DNA of 64,000 bases from Sipunculus nudus (taxonomy: Eukaryota; Annelida; Sipuncula; Golfingiida; Sipunculidae): NCBI GenBank assembly GCA_026874595.1, contig CM049307.1, positions 1,201,579-1,265,578 on the forward strand, read 5' to 3'. The notes under the pieces were generated by a model. That model was not told where the DNA came from and ran no database searches. It worked only from the letters and a program-made list of their open reading frames with translations. The position numbers and the translations under genes were made by a program. Below, one piece after another: positions 27,101-38,976 of the stretch (the stretch's first letter is position 1; every line of letters begins with the position of its first letter).

Positions 27101-30100
27101 TGTGTTTATTATTTTCTCTGTATGTAGAGGTTCTAAATGAGCAGGTAACTTGATGCTGAAGCACACTGATCCTGGATTCCCCTCAGACTTGTTCACTTTA
27201 TTCTTTGTTTATTATTTTCTGTGTATGTAGAGGTTCTAAATGAGCAGGTAACTTGATGCTGAAGCACACTGATCCTGGATTCCCCTCAGACTTGTTCACT
27301 TTATTCTGTGTTTATTATTTTCTGTGTATGTAGAGGCTCTAAATGAGCAGGTAACTTGATGCTGAAGCACACTGATCCTGGATTCCCCTCAGACTTGTTC
27401 ACTTTATTCTGTGTTTATTATTTTCTGTGTATGTAGAGGCTCTAGATGAGCAGGTAACTTGATGCTGAAGCACACTGATCCTGGATTCCCCTCAGACTTG
27501 TTCACTTTATTCTGTGTTTATTATTTTCTGTGTATGTAGAGGCTCTAGATGAGCAGGTAACTTGATGCTGAAGCACACTGATCCTGGATTCCCCTCAGAC
27601 TTGTTCACTTTATTCTGTGTTTATTATTTTCTGTGTATGTAGAGGCTCTAAATGAGCAGGTAACTTGATGCTGAAGCACACTGATCCTGGATTCCCCTCA
27701 GACTTGTTCACTTTATTCTGTGTTTATTATTTTCTGTGTATGTAGAGGCTCTAGATGAGCAGGTAACTTGATGCTGAAGCACACTGATCCTGGATTCCCC
27801 TCAGACTTGTTCACTTTATTCTGTGTTAATTATTTTCTGTGTATGTAGAGGTTCTAAATGAGCAGGTAACTTGATGCTGAAGCACACTGATCCTGGATTC
27901 CCCTCAGACTTGTTCACTTTATTCTGTGTTTATTATTTTCTGTGTATGTAGAGGTTCTAAATGAGCAGGTAACTTGATGCTGAAGCACACTGATCCTGGA
28001 TTCCCCTCAGACTTGTTCACTTTATTCTGTGTTTATTATTTTCTGTGTATGTAGAGGCTCTAGATGAGCAGGTAACTTGATGCTGAAGCACACTGATCCT
28101 GGATTCCCCTCAGACTTGTTCACTTTATTCCGTGTTTATTATTTTCTGTGTATGTAAAGGCTCTAGATGAGCAGGTAACTTGATGCTGAAGCACACTGAT
28201 CCTGGATTCCCCTCAGACTTGTTAACTTTATTCTGTGTTTATTATTTTCTGTGTATGTAGAGGTTCTAAATGAGCAGGTAACTTGATGCTGAAGCACACT
28301 GATCCTGGATTCCCCTCAGACTTGTTCACTTTATTCTGTGTTTATTATTTTCTGTGTATGTAGAGGCTCTAGATGAGCAGGTAACTTGATGCTGAAGCAC
28401 ACTGATCCTGGATTCCCCTCAGACTTGTTCACTTTATTCTGTGTTTATTATTTTATGTGTATGTAGAGGTTCTAAATGAGCAGGTAACTTGATGCTGAAG
28501 CACACTGATCCTGGATTCCCCTCAGACTTGTTCACTTTATTCTGTGTTTATTATTTTCTGTGTATGTAGTGGCTCTATATGAGCAGGTAACTTGATGCTG
28601 AAGCACACTGATCCTGGATTCCCCTCAGACTTGTTCACTTTATTCTGTGTTTATTATTTTCTGTGTATGTAGAGGTTCTAAATGAGCAGGTTACTTGATG
28701 CTGAAGCACACTGATCCTGGATTCCCCTCAGACTTGTTCACTTTATTCTGTGTTTATTATTTTCTGTGTATGTAGTGGCTCTATATGAGCAGGTAACTTG
28801 ATGCTGAAGCACACTGATCCTGGATTCCCCTCAGACTTGTTCACTTTATTCTGTGTTTATTTTTTTCTGTGTATGTAGAGGCTCTAAATGAGCAGGTAAC
28901 TTGATGCTGAAGCACACTGATCCTGGATTCCCCTCAGACTTGTTCACTTTATTCTGTGTTTATTATTTTCTGTGTATGTAGAGGCTCTAGATGAGCAGGT
29001 AACTTGATGCTGAAGCACACTGATCCTGGATTCCCCTCAGACTTGTTCATTTTTTCTGTGTTTATTATTTTCTGTGTATGTAGAGGTTCTAAATGAGCAG
29101 GTTACTTGATGCTGAAGCACACTGATCCTGGATTCCCCTCAGACTTGTTCACTTTATTCCGTGTTTATTATTTTCTGTGTATGTAGAGGCTCTATATGAG
29201 CAGGTAACTTGATGCTGAAGCACACTGATCCTGGATTCCCCTCAGACTTGTTCACTTTATTCTGTGTTTATTATTTTCTGTGTATGTAGAGGCTCTAAAT
29301 GAGCAGGTAACTTGATGCTGAAGCACACTGATCCTGGATTCCCCTCAGACTTGTTCACTTTATTCCGTGTTTATTATTTTCTGTGTATGTAGAGGTTCTA
29401 AATTAGCAGGTAACTTGATGCTGAAGCACACTGATCCTGGATTCCCCTCAGACTTGTTCACTTTATTCTGTGTTTATTATTTTCTGTGTATGTAGAGGTT
29501 CTAGATGAGCAGGTAACCTGATGCTGAAGCACACTGATCCTGGATTCCCCTCAGACTTGTTCACTTTATTCTGTGTTTATTATTTTCTGTGTATGTAGAG
29601 GTTCTAAATGAGCAGGTAACTTGATGCTGAAGCACACTGATCCTGGATTCCCCTCAGACTTGTTCACTTTATTCTGTGTTTATTATTTTCTGTGTATGTA
29701 GAGGTTCTAAATGAGCAGGTAACTTGATGCTGAAGCACACTGATCCTGGATTCCCCTCAGACTTGTTCACTTTATTCTGTGTTTATTATTTTCTGTGTAT
29801 GTAGAGGTTCTAAATGAGCAGGTAACTTGATGCTGAAGCACACTGATCCTGGATTCCCCTCAGACTTGTTCACTTTATTCTGTGTTTATTATTTTCTGTG
29901 TATGTAGAGGCTCTAAATGAGCAGGTAACTTGATGCTGAAGCACACTGATCCTGGATTCCCCTCAGACTTGTTCACTTTATTCTGTGTTTATTATTTTCT
30001 GTGTATGTAGAGGGTTCTAAATGAGCAGGTAACTTGATGCTGAAGCACACTGATCCTGGATTCCCCTCAGACTTGTTCACTTTATTCTGTGTTTATTATT

Positions 30101-33100
30101 TTCTGTGTATGTAGAGGTTCTAAATGAGCAGGTAACTTGATGCTGAAGCACACTGATCCTGGATTCCCCTCAGACTTGTTCACTTTATTCTGTGTTTATT
30201 ATTTTCTGTGTATGTAGAGGTTCTAAATGAGCAGGTAACTTGATGCTGAAGCACACTGATCCTGGATTCCCCTCAGACTTGTTCACTTTTTCTGTGTTTA
30301 TTATTTTCTGTGTATGTAGAGGTTCTAAATGAGCAGGTAACTTGATGCTGAAGCACACTGATCCTGGATTCCCCTCAGACTTGTTCACTTTATTCTGTGT
30401 TTATTATTTTCTGTGTATGTAGAGGTTCTAAATGAGCAGGTAACTTGATGCTGAAGCACACTGATCCTGGATTCCCCTCAGACTTGTTCACTTTATTCTG
30501 TGTTTATTATTTTCTGTGTATGTAGAGGCTCTAGATGAGCAGGTAACTTGATGCTGAAGCACACTGATCCTGGATTCCCCTCAGACTTGTTCACTTTATT
30601 CTGTGTTTATTATTTTCTGTGTATGTAGAGGCTCTAAATGGGCAGGTAACTTGATGCTGAAGCACACTGATCCTGGATTCCCCTCAGACTTGTTCACTTT
30701 ATTCCGTGTTTATTATTTTCTGTGTATGTAGAGGCTGTAGATGAGCAGGTAACTTGATGCTGAAGCACACTGATCCTGGATTCCCCTCAGACTTGTTCAC
30801 TTTATTCTGTGTTTATTATTTTCTGTGTATGTAGAGGCTCTAGATGAGCAGGTAACTTGATGCTGTAGCACACTGATCCTGGATTCCCCTCAGACTTGTT
30901 AACTTTATTCTGTGTTTATTATTTTCTGTGTATGTAGAGGTTCTAAATGAGCAGGTAACTTGATGCTGAAGCACACTGATCCTGGATTCCCCTCAGACTT
31001 GTTCACTTTATTCTGTGTTTATTATTTTCTGTGTATGTAGAGGCTCTAGATGAGCAGGTACCTTGATGCTGAAGCACACTGATCCTGGATTCCCCTCAGA
31101 CTTGTTCACTTTATTCTGTGTTTATTATTTTCTGTGTATGTAGAGGTTCTAAATGAGCAGGTAACTTGATGCTGAAGCACACTGATCCTGGATTCCCCTC
31201 AGACTTGTTCACTTTATTCTGTGTTTATTATTTTCTGTGTATGTAGAGGCTTTAGATGAGCAGGTAACTTGATGCTGAAGCACACTGATCCTGGATTCCC
31301 CTCAGACTTGTTCACTTTATTCCGTGTTTATTTTTTTCTGTGTATGTAGAGGTTCTAAATGAGCAGGTAACTTGATGCTGAAGCACACTGATCCTGGATT
31401 CCCCTCAGACTTGTTCACTTTATTCTGTGTTTATTATTTTCTGTGTATGTAGAGGTTCTAAATGAGCAGGTAACTTGATGCTGAAGCACACTGATCCTGG
31501 ATTCCCCTCAGACTTGTTCACTTTATTCTGTGTTTATTATTTTCTGTGTATGTAGAGGTTCTAAATGAGCAGGTAACTTGATGCTGAAGCACACTGATCC
31601 TGGATTCCCCTCAGACTTGTTCACTTTATTCTGTGTTTATTATTTTCTGTGTATGTAGAGGTTCTAAATGAGCAGGTAACTTGATGCTGAAGCACACTGA
31701 TCCTGGATTCCCCTAAGACTTGTTCACTTTATTCTGTGTTTATTATTTTCTGTGTATGTAGAGGTTCTAAATGAGCAGGTAACTTGATGCTGAAGCACAC
31801 TGATCCTGGATTCCCCTCAGACTTGTTCACTTTATTCTGTGTTTATTATTTTCTGTGTATGTAGAGGCTCTAAATGAGCAGGTAACTTGATGCTGAAGCA
31901 CACTGATCCTGGATTCCCCTCAGACTTGTTCACTTTATTCTGTGTTTATTATTTTCTGTGTATGTAGAGGCTCTAGATGAGCAGGTAACTTGATGCTGAA
32001 GCACACTGATCCTGGATTCCCCTCAGACTTGTTCACTTTATTCTGTGTTTATTATTTTCTGTGTATGTAGAGGCTCTAGATGAGCAGGTAACTTGATGCT
32101 GAAGCACACTGATCCTTGATTCCCCTCAGACTTGTTCACTTTATTCTGTGTTTATTATTTTCTGTGTATGTAGAGGCTCTAAATGAGCAGGTAACTTGAT
32201 GCTGAAGCACACTGATCCTGGATTCCCCTCAGACTTGTTCACTTTATTCTGTGTTTATTATTTTCTGTGTATGTAGAGGCTCTAGATCAGCAGGTAACTT
32301 GATGCTGAAGCACACTGATCCTGGATTCCCCTCAGACTTGTTCACTTTATTCTGTGTTTATTATTTTCTGTGTATGTAGAGGTTCTAAATGAGCAGGTAA
32401 CTTGATGCTGAAGCACACTGATCCTGGATTCCCCTCAGACTTGTTCACTTTATTCTGTGTTTATTATTTTCTGTGTATGTAGAGGTTCTAAATGAGCAGG
32501 TAACTTGATGCTGAAGCACACTGATCCTGGATTCCCCTCAGACTTGTTCACTTTATTCTGTGTTTATTATTTTCTGTGTATGTAGAGGCTCTAGATGAGC
32601 AGGTAACTTGATGCTGAAGCACACTGATCCTGGATTCCCCTCAGACTTGTTCACTTTATTCCGTGTTTATTATTTTCTGTGTATGTAAAGGCTCTAGATG
32701 AGCAGGTAACTTGATGCTGAAGCACACTGATCCTGGATTCCCCTCAGACTTGTTAACTTTATTCTGTGTTTATTATTTTCTGTGTATGTAGAGGTTCTAA
32801 ATGAGCAGGTAACTTGATGCTGAAGCACACTGATCCTGGATTCCCCTCAGACTTGTTCACTTTATTCTGTGTTTATTATTTTCTCTGTATGTAGAGGTTC
32901 TAAATGAGCAGGTAACTTGATGCTGAAGCACACTGATCCTGGATTCCCCTCAGACTTGTTCACTTTATTCTTTGTTTATTATTTTCTGTGTATGTAGAGG
33001 TTCTAAATGAGCAGGTAACTTGATGTTGAAGCACACTGATCCTGGATTCCCCTCAGACTTGTTCACTTTATTCTGTGTTTATTATTTTCTGTGTATGTAG

Positions 33101-35986
33101 AGGCTCTAAATGAGCAGGTAACTTGATGCTGAAGCACACTGATCCTGGATTCCCCTCAGACTTGTTCACTTTATTCTGTGTTTATTATTTTCTGTGTATG
33201 TAGAGGCTCTAGATGAGCAGGTAACTTGATGCTGAAGCACACTGATCCTGGATTCCCCTCAGACTTGTTCACTTTATTCTGTGTTTATTATTTTCTGTGT
33301 ATGTAGAGGCTCTAGATGAGCAGGTAACTTGATGCTGAAGCACACTGATCCTGGATTCCCCTCAGACTTGTTCACTTTATTCTGTGTTTATTATTTTCTG
33401 TGTATGTAGAGGTTCTAAATGAGCAGGTAACTTGATGCTGAAGCACACTGATCCTGGATTCCCCTCAGACTTGTTCACTTTATTCTTTGTTTATTATTTT
33501 CTGTGTATGTAGAGGTTCTAAATGAGCAGGTAACTTGATGTTGAAGCACACTGATCCTGGATTCCCCTCAGACTTGTTCACTTTATTCTGTGTTTATTAT
33601 TTTCTGTGTATGTAGAGGCTCTAAATGAGCAGGTAACTTGATGCTGAAGCACACTGATCCTGGATTCCCCTCAGACTTGTTCACTTTATTCTGTGTTTAT
33701 TATTTTCTGTGTATGTAGAGGCTCTAGATGAGCAGGTAACTTGATGCTGAAGCACACTGATCCTGGATTCCCCTCAGACTTGTTCACTTTATTCTGTGTT
33801 TATTATTTTCTGTGTATGTAGAGGTTCTAAATGAGCAGGTAACTTGATGCTGAAGCACACTGATCCTGGATTCCCCTCAGACTTGTTCACTTTATTCTGT
33901 GTTTATTATTTTCTGTGTATGTAGAGGTTCTAAATGAGCAGGTAACTTGATGCTGAAGCACACTGATCCTGGATTCCCCTCAGACTTGTTCACTTTATTC
34001 TGTGTTTATTATTTTCTGTGTATGTAGAGGCTCTAGATGAGCAGGTAACTTGATGCTGAAGCACACTGATCCTGGATTCCCCTCAGACTTGTTCACTTTA
34101 TTCCGTGTTTATTATTTTCTGTGTATGTAAAGGCTCTAGATGAGCAGGTAACTTGATGCTGAAGCACACTGATCCTGGATTCCCCTCAGACTTGTTAACT
34201 TTATTCTGTGTTTATTATTTTCTGTGTATGTAGAGGTTCTAAATGAGCAGGTAACTTGATGCTGAAGCACACTGATCCTGGATTCCCCTCAGACTTGTTC
34301 ACTTTATTCTGTGTTTATTATTTTCTCTGTATGTAGAGGTTCTAAATGAGCAGGTAACTTGATGCTGAAGCACACTGATCCTGGATTCCCCTCAGACTTG
34401 TTCACTTTATTCTTTGTTTATTATTTTCTGTGTATGTAGAGGTTCTAAATGAGCAGGTAACTTGATGTTGAAGCACACTGATCCTGGATTCCCCTCAGAC
34501 TTGTTCACTTTATTCTGTGTTTATTATTTTCTGTGTATGTAGAGGCTCTAAATGAGCAGGTAACTTGATGCTGAAGCACACTGATCCTGGATTCCCCTCA
34601 GACTTGTTCACTTTATTCTGTGTTTATTATTTTCTGTGTATGTAGAGGCTCTAGATGAGCAGGTAACTTGATGCTGAAGCACACTGATCCTGGATTCCCC
34701 TCAGACTTGTTCACTTTATTCTGTGTTTATTATTTTCTGTGTATGTAGAGGCTCTAGATGAGCAGGTAACTTGATGCTGAAGCACACTGATCCTGGATTC
34801 CCCTCAGACTTGTTCACTTTATTCTGTGTTTATTATTTTCTGTGTATGTAGAGGCTCTAAATGAGCAGGTAACTTGATGCTGAAGCACACTGATCCTGGA
34901 TTCCCCTCAGACTTGTTCACTTTATTCTGTGTTTATTATTTTCTGTGTATGTAGAGGCTCTAGATGAGCAGGTAACTTGATGCTGAAGCACACTGATCCT
35001 GGATTCCCCTCAGACTTGTTCACTTTATTCTGTGTTAATTATTTTCTGTGTATGTAGAGGTTCTAAATGAGCAGGTAACTTGATGCTGAAGCACACTGAT
35101 CCTGGATTCCCCTCAGACTTGTTCACTTTATTCTGTGTTTATTATTTTCTGTGTATGTAGAGGTTCTAAATGAGCAGGTAACTTGATGCTGAAGCACACT
35201 GATCCTGGATTCCCCTCAGACTTGTTCACTTTATTCTGTGTTTATTATTTTCTGTGTATGTAGAGGCTCTAGATGAGCAGGTAACTTGATGCTGAAGCAC
35301 ACTGATCCTGGATTCCCCTCAGACTTGTTCACTTTATTCCGTGTTTATTATTTTCTGTGTATGTAAAGGCTCTAGATGAGCAGGTAACTTGATGCTGAAG
35401 CACACTGATCCTGGATTCCCCTCAGACTTGTTAACTTTATTCTGTGTTTATTATTTTCTGTGTATGTAGAGGTTCTAAATGAGCAGGTAACTTGATGCTG
35501 AAGCACACTGATCCTGGATTCCCCTCAGACTTGTTCACTTTATTCTGTGTTTATTATTTTCTGTGTATGTAGAGGCTCTAGATGAGCAGGTAACTTGATG
35601 CTGAAGCACACTGATCCTGGATTCCCCTCAGACTTGTTCACTTTATTCTGTGTTTATTATTTTATGTGTATGTAGAGGTTCTAAATGAGCAGGTAACTTG
35701 ATGCTGAAGCACACTGATCCTGGATTCCCCTCAGACTTGTTCACTTTATTCTGTGTTTATTATTTTATGTGTATGTAGAGGTTTTAAATGAGCAGGTAAC
35801 TTGATGCTGAAGCACACTGATCCTGGATTCCCCTCAGACTTGTTCACTTTATTCTGTGTTTATTATTTTCTGTGTATGTAGAGGTTCTAAATGAGCAGGT
35901 AACTTGATGCTGAAGCACACTGATCCTGGATTCCCCTCAGACTTGTTCACTTTATTCTGTGTCTATTATTTTCTGTGTTTGTACAG

Positions 35987-36055
35987 GGTGCTAGTTGGGC
36001 AGGTAACTTGATGCTGAAGCACACTGATCCTGGATTCCCTACAGACTTGTCCACT
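35987..36055 (+). pseudogene. Exon-like unit inside the array (c)
   Basis: It shares the GGT first codon with the unit at 21053, 14,934 bp (145 units) upstream, so (b) and (c) come from one block duplication. The acceptor 'ctgtgtttgtacag' is intact. Confidence 0.85.
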
Positions 36056-38870
36056 TTATTCTGTGTTTATTATTTTCTGTGTATGTAGAGGCTCTAAATG
36101 AGCAGGTAACTTGATGCTGAAGCACATTGATCCTGGATTCCCCTCAGACTTGTTCACTTTATTCTGTGTTTATTATTTTCTGTGTATGTAGAGGTTCCAA
36201 ATGAGCAGGTAACTTGATGCTGAAGCACACTGATCCTGGATTCCCCTCAGACTTGTTCACTTTATTCTGTGTTTATTATTTTCTGTGTATGTAGAGGCTC
36301 TATATGAGCAGGTAACTTGATGCTGAAGCACACTGATCCTGGATTCCCCTCGGACTTGTTCACTTTATTCTGTGTTTATTATTTTCTGTGTATGTAGAGG
36401 CTCTAGATGAGCAGGTAACTTGATGCTGAAGCACACTGATCCTGGATTCCCCTCAGACTTGTTCACTTTATTCTGTGTTTATTATTTTCTGTGTATGTAG
36501 AGGCTCTAGATGAGCAGGTAACTTGATGCTGAAGCACACTGATCCTGGATTCCCCTCAGACTTGTTCACTTTATTCTGTGTTTATTATTTTCTGTGTATG
36601 TAGTGGCTCTATATGAGCAGGTAACTTGATGCTGAAGCACACTGATCCTGGATTCCCCTCAGACTTGTTCACTTTATTCTGTGTTTATTATTTTCTGTGT
36701 ATGTAGAGGTTCTAAATGAGCAGGTTACTTGATGCTGAAGCACACTGATCCTGGATTCCCCTCAGACTTGTTCACTTTATTCTGTGTTTATTATTTTCTG
36801 TGTATGTAGTGGCTCTATATGAGCAGGTAACTTGATGCTGAAGCACACTGATCCTGGATTCCCCTCAGACTTGTTCACTTTATTCTGTGTTTATTTTTTT
36901 CTGTGTATGTAGAGGCTCTAAATGAGCAGGTAACTTGATGCTGAAGCACACTGATCCTGGATTCCCCTCAGACTTGTTCACTTTATTCTGTGTTTATTAT
37001 TTTCTGTGTATGTAGAGGCTCTAGATGAGCAGGTAACTTGATGCTGAAGCACACTGATCCTGGATTCCCCTCAGACTTGTTCACTTTATTCTGTGTTTAT
37101 TATTTTCTGTGTATGTAGAGGTTCTAAATGAGCAGGTAACTTGATGCTGAAGCACACTGATCCTGGATTCCCCTCAGACTTGTTCACTTTATTCTGTGTT
37201 TATTATTTTCTGTGTATGTAGAGGTTCTAAATGAGCAGGTAACTTGATGCTGAAGCACACTGATCCTGGATTCCCCTCAGACTTGTTCACTTTTTCTGTG
37301 TTTATTATTTTCTGTGTATGTAGAGGTTCTAAATGAGCAGGTAACTTGATGCTGAAGCACACTGATCCTGGATTCCCCTCAGACTTGTTCACTTTATTCT
37401 GTGTTTATTATTTTCTGTGTATGTAGAGGTTCTAAATGAGCAGGTAACTTGATGCTGAAGCACACTGATCCTGGATTCCCCTCAGACTTGTTCACTTTAT
37501 TCTGTGTTTATTATTTTCTGTGTATGTAGAGGCTCTAGATGAGCAGGTAACTTGATGCTGAAGCACACTTATCCTGGATTCCCCTCAGACTTGTTCACTT
37601 TATTCTGTGTTTATTATTTTCTGTGTATGTAGAGGCTCTAAATGAGCAGGTAACTTGATGCTGAAGCACACTGATCCTGGATTCCCCTCAGACTTGTTCA
37701 CTTTATTCCGTGTTTATTATTTTCTGTGTATGTAGAGGCTGTAGATGAGCAGGTAACTTGATGCTGAAGCACACTGATCCTGGATTCCCCTCAGACTTGT
37801 TCACTTTATTCTGTGTTTATTATTTTCTGTGTATGTAGAGGTTCTAAATGAGCAGGTAACTTGATGCTGAAGCACACTGATCCTGGATTCCCCTCAGACT
37901 TGTTCACTTTATTCTGTGTTTATTATTTTCTGTGTATGTAGAGGCTCTAGATGAGCAGGTAACTTGATGCTGAAGCACACTGATCCTGGATTCCCCTCAG
38001 ACTTGTTCACTTTATTCTGTGTTTATTATTTTCTGTGTATGTAGAGGCTCTAGATGAGCAGGTAACTTGATGCTGAAGCACACTGATCCTGGATTCCCCT
38101 CAGACTTGTTCACTTTATTCTGTGTTTATTATTTTCTGTGTATGTAGAGGTTCTAAATGAGCAGGTAACTTGATGCTGAAGCACACTGATCCTGGATTCC
38201 CCTCAGACTTGTTCACTTTATTCTGTGTTTATTATTTTCTGTGTATGTAGAGGTTCTAAATGAGCAGGTAACTTGATGCTGAAGCACACTGATCCTGGAT
38301 TCCCCTCAGACTTGTTCACTTTATTCTGTGTTTATTATTTTCTGTGTATGTAGAGGCTCTAGATGAGCAGGTAACTTGATGCTGAAGCACACTGATCCTG
38401 GATTCCCCTCATACTTGTTCACTTTATTCTGTGTTTATTATTTTCTGTGTATGTAGAGGTTCTAAATGAGCAGGTAACTTGATGCTGAAGCACACTGATC
38501 CTGGATTCCCCTCAGACTTGTTCACTTTATTCTGTGTTTATTATTTTCTGTGTATGTAGAGGTTCTAAATGAGCAGGTAACTTGATGCTGAAGCACACTG
38601 ATCCTGGATTCCCCTCAGACTTGTTCACTTTATTCTGTGTTTATTATTTTCTGTGTATGTAGAGGCTCTAGATGAGCAGGTAACTTGATGCTGAAGCACA
38701 CTGATCTTGGATTCCCCTCAGACTTGTTCACTTTATTCTGTGTTTATTATTTTCTGTGTATGTAGAGGCTCTAAATGAGCAGGTAACTTGATGCTGAAGC
38801 ACACTGATCCTGGATTCCCCTCAGACTTGTTCACTTTATTCTGTGTCTATTATTTTCTGTGTTTGTACAG

Positions 38871-38976
38871 GTTGCTAGTTGGGCAGGTAACTTGATGCTG
38901 AAGCACACTGATCCTGGATTCCCCTCAGACTTGTTCACTATATTTGAGGCAGCAGGAGCAGAAATATCCATTGGTG
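38871..38976 (+). CDS. Exon of xanthine dehydrogenase/aldehyde oxidase-like molybdo-flavoenzyme (FAD-binding domain, continued)
   Basis: This is a 106-bp exon after 'ctgtgtttgtacag' with donor 'ggtg|gtaagg' at 38977. It starts in phase 0 and ends one base into a codon. It encodes VASWAGNLMLKH, then TDPGFPSDLFTIFEAAGAEI and SIG. With the preceding exon's ..VRN this builds 'VRNVASWAGNL', the conserved FAD-contacting 'RNvaS.gGN' stretch of xanthine dehydrogenases and aldehyde oxidases. The 'KH..FPSDLF..l.a.GA' pattern that follows fits AO/XDH-like animal proteins. This is the only copy in the window that continues past 'ttgttcact' into 'atatttgaggcagcagg' with an open frame and a donor, which distinguishes it from the 269 array units. 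'gcag|gtaact' inside the exon resembles a 5' splice site, so internal mis-splicing is conceivable. Confidence 0.87.

Larger units (their letters stand above)
3411..38870 (+). other. 35.46-kb phase-0 intron of the molybdo-flavoenzyme gene
   Basis: The intron starts GTAAGT at 3411 and ends 'ctgtgtttgtacag' at 38870. Joining the flanking exons gives ..VSVGNVAVRN|VASWAGNLMLKH.., continuous in frame and matching the family's 'RNvaS.gGN' motif, which is the main evidence that the two exons are neighbours. About 78% of the intron is one 103-bp tandem array; most of the remainder is mobile elements. Confidence 0.8.
11144..38870 (+). repeat. Exon-derived 103-bp satellite array, about 269 units
   Basis: The unit is 'ttattctgtgtttattatt' + 'ttctgtgtatgtag' + 'aggctctaaatga' + 'gcaggtaacttgatgctgaa' + 'gcacactgatcctggattcc' + 'cctcagacttgttcact'. 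The acceptor-equivalent positions run from 11165 to the true exon start at 38871, a span of 27,706 bp. That equals 269 x 103 minus 1, accounted for by nine 1-bp deletions, four 1-bp insertions and four 104-bp units that I could spot. The last 57 bp of the unit are identical to exon 38871-38976 from 'gcaggtaac' to 'ttcact'; the T-rich part is the end of the intron. Units are nearly identical, differing at a few recurrent positions (ggCtct/ggTtct, aAatg/aGatg/aTatg, attCtgtg/attCcgtg). The array has no insertions of other elements. Confidence 0.97.

Noticed and set aside
16076-37392. Five identical 67-codon minus-strand frames (16076, 18341, 24418, 30185, 37189) that look like a repeated small gene.
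   Set aside because: They arise because a 1-bp-deleted unit next to a normal 103-bp unit opens an antisense frame. The sequence is the reverse complement of the exon/intron unit and has no independent coding signal.
11144-38870. A CRISPR-like array of regular direct repeats.
   Set aside because: Whole units repeat with no unique spacers, the host is a eukaryote and no cas genes are present; this is a satellite.
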